Origin: Betaproteobacteria bacterium
Lineage (GTDB): Bacteria > Pseudomonadota > Gammaproteobacteria > Burkholderiales > SG8-39
DNA length: 37,361 nt
Assembly (NCBI GenBank): GCA_009693345.1
Contig: SHXL01000003.1
Location: 1 to 37,361 of the forward strand
Direction of reading: 5' to 3'
Part shown: positions 29,419 to 37,361 of the stretch, piece by piece
Numbering within the stretch: position 1 is the first letter of the stretch
How the letters are laid out: the number at the start of each line of letters is the position of its first letter
Notes under the pieces: generated by a model
What the model was told of the DNA's origin: nothing
Databases searched by the model: none
What the model saw: only the letters and a program-made list of their open reading frames with translations
Made by a program: the position numbers and the translations under genes

Positions 29419-29427
29419 GGATCGATT

Positions 29428-29787
29428 TTACTCGATATACACCTCGAATTCGATCCGCCGCGCGGGGTTCGCGTGCTCGGCGAGCTTGCTGATCCGCGCG
29501 CGCATTGTGGTGCCGCGGTCCAGTCCCCACGCGAGCACGGCATTTTCGCGCCGCGGCACGTAGCCGAGTTTGCGGCCGCGCCATTCCACGCGCACCGCGT
29601 TCGGGTCGTGGGGATTGTCCTCTTCACGCACCAGCTCGAGCGCATCGCCCTGCTGCAGCATCGGCATCACTTCCGCCGCTTCGCCATAGCGAAAGCCCGC
29701 CAGCGGCGAACTCTGCACCAGGAGCTGCACGCTCTGGGCTTCCGCGGAAAACGCGAGGAAAAGCAGGAGGCTAGGCAGTAAACGCAT
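29428..29787 (-). CDS. HIRAN-domain protein with N-terminal signal peptide
   Basis: MRLLPSLLLFLAFSAEAQ signal-like; VQSSPLAGFRYGEAAEVMPMLQQGDALELVREEDNPHDPNAVRVEWRGRKLGYVPRRENAVLA = HIRAN pattern. Confidence 0.75.
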   Translation of the reverse strand: MRLLPSLLLFLAFSAEAQSVQLLVQSSPLAGFRYGEAAEVMPMLQQGDALELVREEDNPHDPNAVRVEWRGRKLGYVPRRENAVLAWGLDRGTTMRARISKLAEHANPARRIEFEVYIE

Positions 29788-30112
29788 TCCGGATCCACCT
29801 TATCCGTTCCGCCTCGAGGGAATCCAGCAGCAGGACGTCGAACCGGCAGTTGGCCTCGGGCCGCCGCATCAGGTAGAGCCGCGCAGCGGCGATCAGGCGG
29901 GACTGCTTGGCCGCGGTGATGCTCCCGGCGGCGCCGCCGAAGCGCTCGTCGCTGCGGTAGCGCACCTCGGCGAAGACCAGCGTGCCGTCCTCCTCGGCCA
30001 CGAGGTCGATTTGGCCATGCCGGCAGCGCCAGTTGCGCGCCAGCACCCGCAGGCCCGCCTTGCGCAGCATGTCGGCGCACAGTTCTTCGGCTCGCGCGCC
30101 GGCCCGGTTCAT
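29771..30112 (-). CDS. yraN: YraN family (UPF0102) endonuclease-like protein
   Basis: GARAEELCADMLRKAGLRVLARNWRCRHGQIDLVAEEDGTLVFAEVRYRSDERFGGAAGSITAAKQSRL. Confidence 0.92.
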   Translation of the reverse strand: MNRAGARAEELCADMLRKAGLRVLARNWRCRHGQIDLVAEEDGTLVFAEVRYRSDERFGGAAGSITAAKQSRLIAAARLYLMRRPEANCRFDVLLLDSLEAERIRWIRNAFTA

Positions 30113-30150
30113 GGCAGTCTTAACGATCCGCCGCCCGCCAAGGTTGACCT

Positions 30151-30978
30151 GTGACAGGAACGCTCTACGTTGTCGCCACGCCGATCGGCAATCTTGCCGA
30201 TTCGAGCCCCCGCTCCATCGACGTCCTGCGCTCGGCCGACATCATTGCCTGCGAGGACACCCGCACCTCGCGCACGCTGCTTGCCCACCACGGCATTCGC
30301 GCACGCACCGTGGCGCTGCATGCGCACAACGAAAGTGAAGCGGGTGAAAAGCTGCTGCGCGCCCTGCGCGAGGGGAGCAACGTTGCGCTGGTGAGCGATG
30401 CCGGGACGCCCGCGATCTCGGACCCCGGCGCGCTGCTGGTGGCCGCCGCGCACCGCGAAGGCCTGCGCGTCATCCCGGTGCCGGGCCCGAACGCCGCGAT
30501 CGCCGCCTATTCGGCCTCCGGCTTCGTCGCCGAGAGCTTTCAGTTTGTGGGTTTTCTTTCCAAAAGAAAGAAGCATTCATTCAAGGAATTGGACGCTCCC
30601 TGGCCCGTCATCCTCTACGAAGCCCCGCACCGCGTGCTCGAAACCGTCGCGGCCCTGCTCGAGCACTTCGGGCCGGAACGGGAGCTCGTGATCGCACGCG
30701 AGATCACCAAGAAATTCGAGGAAGTGGCGCGCATGAGACTTGCGGACGCCCCTGGCTGGCTCGCGGGGCCGCACCGGCAGGTCGGGGAATTCGTGCTGAT
30801 CCTCGGCCCCCGCGGGAAAGTTCCTGCCGAGTTCGCGGAGGGAGAACGGGTTCTCGGAATTCTTCAGCAAGCCATGCCCGCCAGTGAGGCGGCCAAGCTG
30901 GCCGCGAAAATCACCGGCGTACCGAGAAAGGAACTGTACGCATCGGCGATCGCGCGGGACAGGCAGGGATCAAAGTAA
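30151..30978 (+). CDS. rsmI: 16S rRNA (cytidine1402-2'-O)-methyltransferase
   Basis: GTLYVVATPIGNLADSSPRSIDVLRSADIIACEDTRTSRTLL; LVSDAGTPAISDPG; PVPGPNAAIAA. Divergent from yraN. Confidence 0.95.
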   Translation: MTGTLYVVATPIGNLADSSPRSIDVLRSADIIACEDTRTSRTLLAHHGIRARTVALHAHNESEAGEKLLRALREGSNVALVSDAGTPAISDPGALLVAAAHREGLRVIPVPGPNAAIAAYSASGFVAESFQFVGFLSKRKKHSFKELDAPWPVILYEAPHRVLETVAALLEHFGPERELVIAREITKKFEEVARMRLADAPGWLAGPHRQVGEFVLILGPRGKVPAEFAEGERVLGILQQAMPASEAAKLAAKITGVPRKELYASAIARDRQGSK

Positions 30979-30987
30979 AATCCAGCC

Positions 30988-32019
30988 ATGGATAACATCA
31001 CCCTCACCCGCCCGGACGACTGGCACCTGCACCTGCGCGACGGGCAGGCGATGGCCTCGGTGCTCGAGGACACGGCGCGGCGCTTCGGCCGCGCGATCGT
31101 GATGCCGAATCTCAAGCCGCCGGTGCGCACGACCCAGCAGGCGCTGAATTACCGCGACCGCATTCTCGGCGAACTGCCGGAGGGTTCGACCTTCGATCCG
31201 TTGATGACGCTCTATCTCACCGACGACACGCCGCCCGAGGAGATCGGGCGCGCCAAGCTTTCGGGACGCGTGCATGGCGTCAAGCTGTATCCGGCGGGCG
31301 CGACCACGAACTCCAGCGAAGGCGTGACGCGCATCTCGCGCTGCTTCCTCGCGCTGGAGAAGATGGAGCAGCTCGGGCTGCCGCTGCTGATCCACGGCGA
31401 AGTTACCGATCCGATGGTGGACGTGTTCGATCGCGAGAAAGCCTTCATCGACGAAGTGCTCGGACCCGTCGTCGAGCGCTTCAGCAGCCTGAAGATCGTG
31501 CTGGAACACATCACGACGCGCGATGCGGTGCAATACATCGAAGTCACCGGTCCTAACGTCGGCGCGACCATCACCCCGCATCACTTGCTGCTGAACCGCA
31601 ATGCGCTGTTCCTCGGCGGCATCCGCCCGCACAACTATTGCCTGCCGGTGCTAAAGCGCGAAGAACACCGCGAAGCGCTGGTGGAGGCGGCGACCTCGGG
31701 CAACCCGAAATTCTTCCTCGGCACCGACAGCGCCCCGCACGCGCGCAACACCAAGGAGGCGGACTGCGGCTGCGCCGGCGTCTACAACGCGCATGGCGCG
31801 ATCGAGCTCTACGCCACCGCCTTCGAGGAAGCCGGCGCGCTGGACAAACTCGAAGGTTTCGCAAGCCACTTCGGTGCGGATTTCTACGGCCTGCCGCGCA
31901 ACGAGGACACGATCACGCTCGTCCGCAAGGAATGGACCGTGCCGAAAACGCTGCGCTTCGGAGGCGAGGAAGTGGTTCCTTTGCGTGCCGGCGAAACCAT
32001 TCCGTGGCAACTGGAGTAA
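30988..32019 (+). CDS. pyrC: Dihydroorotase
   Basis: [19 protein letters not shown] (HxH); [50 protein letters not shown]. Confidence 0.95.
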   Translation: MDNITLTRPDDWHLHLRDGQAMASVLEDTARRFGRAIVMPNLKPPVRTTQQALNYRDRILGELPEGSTFDPLMTLYLTDDTPPEEIGRAKLSGRVHGVKLYPAGATTNSSEGVTRISRCFLALEKMEQLGLPLLIHGEVTDPMVDVFDREKAFIDEVLGPVVERFSSLKIVLEHITTRDAVQYIEVTGPNVGATITPHHLLLNRNALFLGGIRPHNYCLPVLKREEHREALVEAATSGNPKFFLGTDSAPHARNTKEADCGCAGVYNAHGAIELYATAFEEAGALDKLEGFASHFGADFYGLPRNEDTITLVRKEWTVPKTLRFGGEEVVPLRAGETIPWQLE

Positions 32020-32735
32020 ATCACCCGGTCTTCGATCCGGTCCGGCCGTGGCTCGAACGCACCGGAAGCGCACCCTCGCTTGATCTTCTGAATTCACTTT
32101 CAGAAGAGGCAAATCTCAAGACCGAGAGCGGCAAGCCCATCCGCTTCGTTCCGCCTTCGAGTTCCGACCCCTACTACGAGGTGCACGTCTTCGAAACCGG
32201 CCACGTCCAGACGCGTGCCGGCAACAGGCACGACCTGTTCAACGCGCTGGCCTGGCTCGCGTTCCCCAAAACAAAAGCACGCATCAACGCGATGCACGCG
32301 GCGCAAATTCCCCGGGAAGGCGGCAAGCGCGGACGCTTGCGCGACATGCTGACGATATTCGACGAGGGCGGCGCGATCGTCGCCTGCCAAGGCGAGATAG
32401 CGGATCTGGTGCGCGAGGCACGCTGGTCCGACCTGTTCCTCGAACACCATCGCGACTTCCGTATCGTGGTCGTCGGGCACGCCGTGCTGGAGCAGGCGCT
32501 GGCGCCGCATCCCGGCATCACTTGCAAAGTTATCTTCGCGGATCCGTCTCGCGATCTCGACGCGCAGGCTGCGGAATGGCTCGGGTGCGTCGGAAGGTCG
32601 CCTCGGGATATGCCGCCATTGCCGGTGTTCGGTTATCCCGGATGGTTTGATCGCAGCGGACAAGCGGGCTTCTACTTGGATGAAAGGTACTTTCGCCCGC
32701 TGCGGCGCGCCAACGCACAAGTGCGTTCCTGCTAA
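32004..32735 (+). CDS. DUF3025 family protein
   Basis: [13 protein letters not shown]...IRFVPP...[45 protein letters not shown] start overlaps pyrC 3' end. Confidence 0.82.
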   Translation: MATGVNHPVFDPVRPWLERTGSAPSLDLLNSLSEEANLKTESGKPIRFVPPSSSDPYYEVHVFETGHVQTRAGNRHDLFNALAWLAFPKTKARINAMHAAQIPREGGKRGRLRDMLTIFDEGGAIVACQGEIADLVREARWSDLFLEHHRDFRIVVVGHAVLEQALAPHPGITCKVIFADPSRDLDAQAAEWLGCVGRSPRDMPPLPVFGYPGWFDRSGQAGFYLDERYFRPLRRANAQVRSC

Positions 32736-32743
32736 CATGCCCT

Positions 32744-33136
32744 TGGGAGTCGGCCAGGCAGCCGCTGTACCCGTTGGCAGTCAATGCGGGGCAGAGGAAA
32801 GTCCGGGCTCCATAGAGCGGGATGCGGGATAACCACCCGGCGTGGCGACACGACGAACAGGGCCACAGAGACGAGTCCCAGGGTAAAACCTGGGGGTGAA
32901 ACGCGGCAACCTCCATCCGGAGCAACACCAAATAGGCAAGCAGGGTGCCGAAGGCAACTTCGGCACTGGAGGCCGGCTCGGTCGGGCTTGCGGGTAGGTG
33001 GCAACAGGGTTTCGGGGGCGCAAGCTTCCAGACCCGACGATCCGGGGGGTGACTCCCGGACCAGAGGAATGGCTGTCGGGGGTGCCCCTTTCGGGGGGTG
33101 CCCTGCCACAGAACCCGGCTTATCGGCCGGCTCCCG
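32744..33136 (+). ncRNA. rnpB: RNase P RNA (M1, bacterial class A)
   Basis: GAGGAAAGTCCGGGCTCCATAGAGC; ACAGAG...CCGGAGCAACACCAAATAGG; AGAGGAATGGCTGTC; ACAGAACCCGGCTTATCGGCCGGCTCC. P1 pairing 5' GGGAGTCGGCC with 3' GGCCGGCTCCC. Ends approximate. Confidence 0.95.
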
Positions 33137-33175
33137 CTGTTGCCGCGTCAGATTCTGTGGGACAACGGGATAAAT

Positions 33176-33202
33176 GCGCTTGCCCGGGGGCTGGCCAAGC
33201 GC
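33176..33202 (+). terminator. Hairpin downstream of rnpB (no clear U-tract)
   Basis: GCGCTTG ... CAAGCGC perfect 7-bp arms; lacks poly-T so only a weak terminator call. Confidence 0.25.
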
Positions 33203-33229
33203 GGATAATTGCCCCGGACCGCCCAAAAG

Positions 33230-34176
33230 ATGCACTCGCGCCTCAGCCAGAACGACGTCACCAACCTCGTAAATGTGGAGGACGCCGGCCGGGTCCGGGA
33301 TGCCATTATTGCCATTTACGCCGCCCGCTATCCCGGGTTCGATGCGGCCCCTCGCCCGCGCTTTTGATGACGTAAAGGCGCTGTTCGAAGGCAATTTCCC
33401 AGGTTACCTGCCCTGCGACACGCTGTACCACGACTCCCGCCATACGTATGACATGACGCTGGCGATGGCACGCCTGGTGGAGGGCCACGACCGCACGCAA
33501 CTGCCCGCCGACCAGCTGGGCCGCACGCCGCGCGGTGCTCGGCGCGGTCATCGCGCTGTTGCATGACTCGGGCTACCTGCGCCGCGCCTCCGAAGCCAAC
33601 GTCGAAAACGGCGCCATCTTCACAAAAATACATGTCAGCCGCAGCGCCGATTCCATTGCCCGCTACCTGCCGACGCTTGGCTTTGGCGCGGAGGCGGAAA
33701 TCGCCTCCCGCGTGGTGCATTTCACCGGCTACGAAATGGACGTCGACGACATCAAGGTTGACAGCCCGAAGGACCACCTGCTTGGCCACATGGTCGGCAC
33801 CGCCGACCTGATCGGGCAGATGTCGGACCCCATGTACCTCGAAAAATGCCGCGAGTTCCTGTACAAGGAGTTCGTGCTGGGTTCGATCGCGCGCGAGACG
33901 CTGCCCGACGGGCGCGAAATCGTGCGCTATACGTCCCCCGAGGATCTGATCTGCAAAACCCCGGGCTTCTACGAGTACGTCGCGCGCGAACGCATCCACC
34001 GCAAGCTTGGCGCGGCGGACCGCTATGCCGAGGCGCACTTCGATAGGGCCAGCCTCTACCAGATCGAAATCGACGCCAACTTCAGTTTCCTGCGCGAGGT
34101 GATCGAGCGGGCGAACTTGGGCCGCCTGCGACGCGCCTGCTATTCCCTCTCCACCCCGCACTTCAAAGCCGCCTGA
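33230..34176 (+). pseudogene. HD-domain phosphohydrolase, disrupted by two +1 frame changes (or recoded)
   Basis: Frame a 33230: MHSRLSQNDVTNLVNVEDAGRVRDAIIAIYAARYPGFDAAP; frame b: PLARAFDDVKALFEGNFPGYLPCDTLYHDSRHTYDMTLAMARLVEGHDRTQLPADQLG; frame c 33535: AVLGAVIALLHDSGYLRRASEANVENGAIFTK...to 34176. HD motif split between frames b (H..H) and c (HD). Confidence 0.7.
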
Positions 34177-34280
34177 AAACCGTGGGGTTTGTCACACCCT
34201 GCTGAATTTACTTCGCTTTTGGGCGCCTTTTGGGCTCTTTCCCTCTTGTCGCGGGGACCCAGCCGTGGCACAAGTGCCGC

Positions 34281-34748
34281 GTGACACTTCCTGACAAACT
34301 GCCCAACGGCGCGAAAGCGGTGGCAGCGCCCGCGCTTGCCCGCCTGCTCGCGGACAGCGCTCTCAGCCGCGCCGCTTTCGCGGCCTGCGGTTTTCCGGTG
34401 GCGCTCGCCGATGCGAGCGCCAAGGGCAAGCCGCTCGCCTACGTCAATCCCTCGTTCGAGGCGTTCTTCGGCCACCGCGCCGACGAGGTGCTCGGCCGCC
34501 CGGTAATCACGCTGCTGTTTCCGGAAGCCGACGGCGCGGCAAGCATGTTCAACGACGCGCCCGCGCGGCTGCAGATGCGCGCGCGCTGCAAGGACGGGTC
34601 GGGCGCGGAAGTCGAACTGTCGATCGGCATGGTGCACGGCGTGGACGGCCTGCTGACCCACTGGGTGCTCGCCTTCGCCGACCGCGGCGAAATCGCGCGC
34701 ATGCAGGAAGAACTGCGCGTGCTCAGGGCGATCGCCGCCGCTCCGTAG
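34281..34748 (+). CDS. Single PAS-domain protein
   Basis: FPVALADASAKGKPLAYVNPSFEAFFGHRADEVLGRPVITLLFPEADG...ARCKDGSGAEVELSIGMVHGVDGLLTHWVLAFADR. Alternative start 34230. Confidence 0.75.
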   Translation: MTLPDKLPNGAKAVAAPALARLLADSALSRAAFAACGFPVALADASAKGKPLAYVNPSFEAFFGHRADEVLGRPVITLLFPEADGAASMFNDAPARLQMRARCKDGSGAEVELSIGMVHGVDGLLTHWVLAFADRGEIARMQEELRVLRAIAAAP

Positions 34749-34751
34749 CCG

Positions 34752-34788
34752 GAAAGGGGGCTGCGACAGAACGTCTCCGCCCCCCTTC
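34752..34788. terminator. GC-rich hairpin GAAAGGGGGC...GCCCCCCTTC between convergent PAS gene and amidase
   Basis: Nearly perfect 10-bp arms with ~17-nt loop in the 54-nt convergent gap. Confidence 0.45.
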
Positions 34789-34802
34789 AGATCCCCCCGA
34801 CG

Positions 34803-36146
34803 CTACTCTGCAGAAATCTTCCCCACCAGCCAGCGCGCGGTGCGCAAAAGCCGCGCGTCGAAGTGCCGGCGGCCCACCAGTTGCACTCCGAGCGGCATTC
34901 CGTTCGATCCGCGCAACAGCGGCAGCGACAGCGCGGGCAATCCGGCAAGCGTCCAGAGGGTGCAGAACGCCGGATCGCCGGTCGAATCCAGCCCTTTCGG
35001 CGCCGTTCCCGCCGCCGCCGGCGTAAGGATTGCATCGTAGCGCTGCGTGAACAGTTCCTCGAAGTTCTCCTGAATCGGGGCGATCAGCGACAGTGCGCGC
35101 TGGTAGTCCACCGCGCGTACTTCACGGCCGCGCTCGATCAGCGCGCGCAGCTTATCGGACAGTTTGTCGCGCCCATCGCGCCACTCGCGCTCCAAGTTTG
35201 CCGCCATTTCGGCTTCCATGATCGTCTTGTGCCACTCCCAGGCCTCTGCCGCGGAGGGAAACAGCTCGACCTCCTCAACCGCGCCGCCCAACGCGTCGAC
35301 CAACTCGCCGAACGCCTCCTTCGCCTCCGCGTCCACACGGTCCCAGTGCGGCGTCTTGATGAATCCGATCACCGGAGGAATCGGCGGCTCCTCGGCGGCG
35401 ATGGCGCCGAAGGGGATGCGCGCGACCGGGCGGGTGTCGGGATCGCCCGCGTCCCAGCCGGTGAGCGATTCCATCGCCAGCGCGAGGTCCTCGATCGAGC
35501 GCGCGAACACGCCAGCATGGTCCAGCGTACGCGACAGCTTGAGGATCCCGGTGCGGGGCACCAGACCGTGGCTGGGCTTGAAACCGTAGGCGCCGCAGAA
35601 CGCCGCCGGCCGGATCACCGAGCCGTTGGTCTGGCTGCCAAGCGCAAGCGGCACCATTCCCGCTGCAACCGCGGCGGCCGATCCGGAGGACGATCCGCCC
35701 GGCGTGTGCTCGGGATTGTGCGGGTTGCGCGTCTTGCCGGGATGGAAATAGGCGCACTCGGTGGTCACCGTCTTGCCGAGGATCACCGCACCGGCAGCGC
35801 GCAGCTTCGCCACCACGGCCGCGTCATCGCGCGGCGTGCGGCCGGCGTGCAGGACGGTGCCGTTCTCGGTCGGCATGTCGCCGGTATCGATGATGTCCTT
35901 GATGCCGACTGGCACCCCGCAGAGCGGCCCGGCTGCCTGGCCCGAGCGGCGCAACTCGTCCGCGGCGCGCGCCTGGGCGAGAGCGTGCTCCTCATCGAGA
36001 AACGTCCAGGCTTGGACCTTCGGCTCGATCTCGCGGCAGCGATCGAGGCAGGCACGCACGAGTTCTTCGGAGGTGAGCGCTCCCTCGCGGATCAGTCGCG
36101 CGGCGGCGGCGGCGGACAGGTCTGGCGCCTGTCGCTCATTTGCCAT
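34803..36146 (-). CDS. Amidase signature family protein
   Basis: PVGIKDIIDTGDMPT; TPGGSSSGSAAAVAAGMVPLALGSQTNGSVIRPAAFCGAYGFKPSHG (Ser-cisSer-Lys amidase). Confidence 0.93.
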   Translation of the reverse strand: MANERQAPDLSAAAAARLIREGALTSEELVRACLDRCREIEPKVQAWTFLDEEHALAQARAADELRRSGQAAGPLCGVPVGIKDIIDTGDMPTENGTVLHAGRTPRDDAAVVAKLRAAGAVILGKTVTTECAYFHPGKTRNPHNPEHTPGGSSSGSAAAVAAGMVPLALGSQTNGSVIRPAAFCGAYGFKPSHGLVPRTGILKLSRTLDHAGVFARSIEDLALAMESLTGWDAGDPDTRPVARIPFGAIAAEEPPIPPVIGFIKTPHWDRVDAEAKEAFGELVDALGGAVEEVELFPSAAEAWEWHKTIMEAEMAANLEREWRDGRDKLSDKLRALIERGREVRAVDYQRALSLIAPIQENFEELFTQRYDAILTPAAAGTAPKGLDSTGDPAFCTLWTLAGLPALSLPLLRGSNGMPLGVQLVGRRHFDARLLRTARWLVGKISAE

Positions 36147-37361
36147 AGAGCATGTGAGGCACCCACAGACCGATGCCGGGGAAAAGGTACAGCAGGATCA
36201 GTGCAATCACCTGGATCCCCATGAACGGCAACATGCCGGCGAAGATTTGATTGAGCGTCACGTGCGGTGGCGAAACACCCTTGAGATAGAACGCCGCCAT
36301 CGCTACCGGCGGCGACAGGAACGCGGTTTGCAGGTTCAACGCCACCAACAGGCCGAAGAACAGCGGATCGATGTGGAAGTGCGGCAGCAGCGGCAGGAAA
36401 ATCGGCATGAAGATGATGATGATCTCCGTCCATTCGAGCGGCCAGCCGAGGATGAAAATGATGAACTGGGCGAGGATCATGAACTGCACCGGCGTCATGT
36501 CGAGCGACAGCACCCACTTCTCGATCAACTCCTGGCCGCCGAGCAGCGCGAACGCGGCCGAGAAAATGCCGGAGCCGACGAACAACCAGCACACCATCGC
36601 GCTCGTCTTGGCGGTGAGAAAGGACGATTCCTTGACGATCACCCCGAGCTGTTTGACCGTCTTCCAGATTACGGGGCCGGGACGCGGGCCGCCTGGCAGC
36701 GCCTCACGCCAATGACCGGTGAAGCGGTAGATCGCCGCCAGGATGAATCCGCCGAATCCGCCGACCGCCGCCGCCTCGGAGGGCGTCGACAGCCCGAACA
36801 CGATCGAGCCGAGCACCGCCAGGATCAGCAGCGCCAGAGGAAAAAACGAGGTGAGCAGCAGCTTGAACACCTCGAGCCGCTCCCAGTTCCACAGCCGGTA
36901 GATGACCGCTACGGCGCCGATGCCGATGCCGAACACGATCCACAACCAAAGGGGCACGGGCAGCCGCTCGCGTTCCGCGGCCGCGACTGCTTTTTCGGCG
37001 GGTTTCTCCTCGGCCGCTTTTTCCGCGGCGGGCGTGGGCTCCTTTGCTTCGTTGGCCTGAGGTTCCTTTACTCCAGATTCTTCTTCCTCGGTTTCCGGCG
37101 CGCCGATGAGCCCCGTCGACTGCTCTCTTTCTTCGGCGGCCGACTGGGCCAACCCGCCCGCCTCGATCAGCCCGGCCGTGCTGGCCTCGACTTCCGGCGC
37201 GGTCGCGATCCGATAGCTGACACCCAGCACTGCGACGATGAACAGCGCCGGGGTCAGCGTGACGAACAGTTGCGCGAGCGCGGTGCGCTTCGCGACGCCA
37301 GCACCGCCGCCCGTGAGCGCGCGCGACAGCCCCATCAACGGGTTGCTGCCACGCCGCGAAA
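36136..37361 (-). CDS. TRAP transporter large permease (DctM-like), C-terminal part; truncated at window edge
   Basis: GLSTPSEAAAVGGFGGFILAAIYR; MILAQFIIFILGWPLEWTEIIIIFMPIFLPLL; LNLQTAFLSPPVAMAAFYLKGVSPPHVTLNQIFAGMLPFMGIQVIALILLYLFPGIGLWVP. Frame remains open to 37361. Confidence 0.88.
   Translation of the reverse strand, partial: SRRGSNPLMGLSRALTGGGAGVAKRTALAQLFVTLTPALFIVAVLGVSYRIATAPEVEASTAGLIEAGGLAQSAAEEREQSTGLIGAPETEEEESGVKEPQANEAKEPTPAAEKAAEEKPAEKAVAAAERERLPVPLWLWIVFGIGIGAVAVIYRLWNWERLEVFKLLLTSFFPLALLILAVLGSIVFGLSTPSEAAAVGGFGGFILAAIYRFTGHWREALPGGPRPGPVIWKTVKQLGVIVKESSFLTAKTSAMVCWLFVGSGIFSAAFALLGGQELIEKWVLSLDMTPVQFMILAQFIIFILGWPLEWTEIIIIFMPIFLPLLPHFHIDPLFFGLLVALNLQTAFLSPPVAMAAFYLKGVSPPHVTLNQIFAGMLPFMGIQVIALILLYLFPGIGLWVPHMLYGK

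Noticed and set aside
34211-34240. Short direct repeat CTTTTGGGC-GC/CTTTTGGGC-TC upstream of the PAS gene
   Set aside because: Only two ~9-bp copies in low-complexity sequence; no further copies seen, too weak to call.

Overview
High-GC, gene-dense chromosomal segment from a proteobacterium, probably betaproteobacterial judging by rnpB form and gene content (inference only). It reads as mostly housekeeping and metabolic genes. From left to right: an acyl-CoA/ACP ligase-PlsC acyltransferase fusion (partial); a tightly overlapping minus-strand sucC-sucD-(SCP2-like/alpha-beta hydrolase)-benE cluster divergent from glpK; an EthD-like protein; a CoA-transferase-like alpha/beta pair; tldD; a nitrilase-family hydrolase; yhdP; glnE; an ArsR regulator; ilvE; a zf-CHCC small protein; waaF; a SnoaL-like protein; a YheT-like hydrolase; an algC-type mutase; an rhlE-type helicase; a PaaI thioesterase and two hypotheticals; a GNAT; rfaE2-BON lipoprotein-SIS isomerase-HIRAN-yraN; rsmI; pyrC; a DUF3025 protein; rnpB; an HD-domain gene broken by two frameshifts; a PAS protein; an amidase; and a TRAP large permease (partial). 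No CRISPR array, tRNA, rRNA operon, IS element or prophage was recognised. The best second-look signals are: (1) a perfect 10-bp inverted repeat carrying two divergent extended -10 boxes between sucC and glpK, with nearly leaderless starts; (2) three genes (waaF, rfaE2, rhlE) whose expected N-termini lack ATG/GTG/TTG and offer only CTG or ATT; (3) an HD-domain gene with two +1 frame changes, one ending at TTT-TGA; (4) a CoA-transferase beta-like subunit lacking the expected catalytic Glu (IpdB-like); (5) translational coupling of sucCD with an SCP2-like/hydrolase fusion and a BenE transporter; (6) recurrent short AT-rich rare-codon patches inside conserved GC-rich genes. All functional names are from reading translated sequence without database searches.
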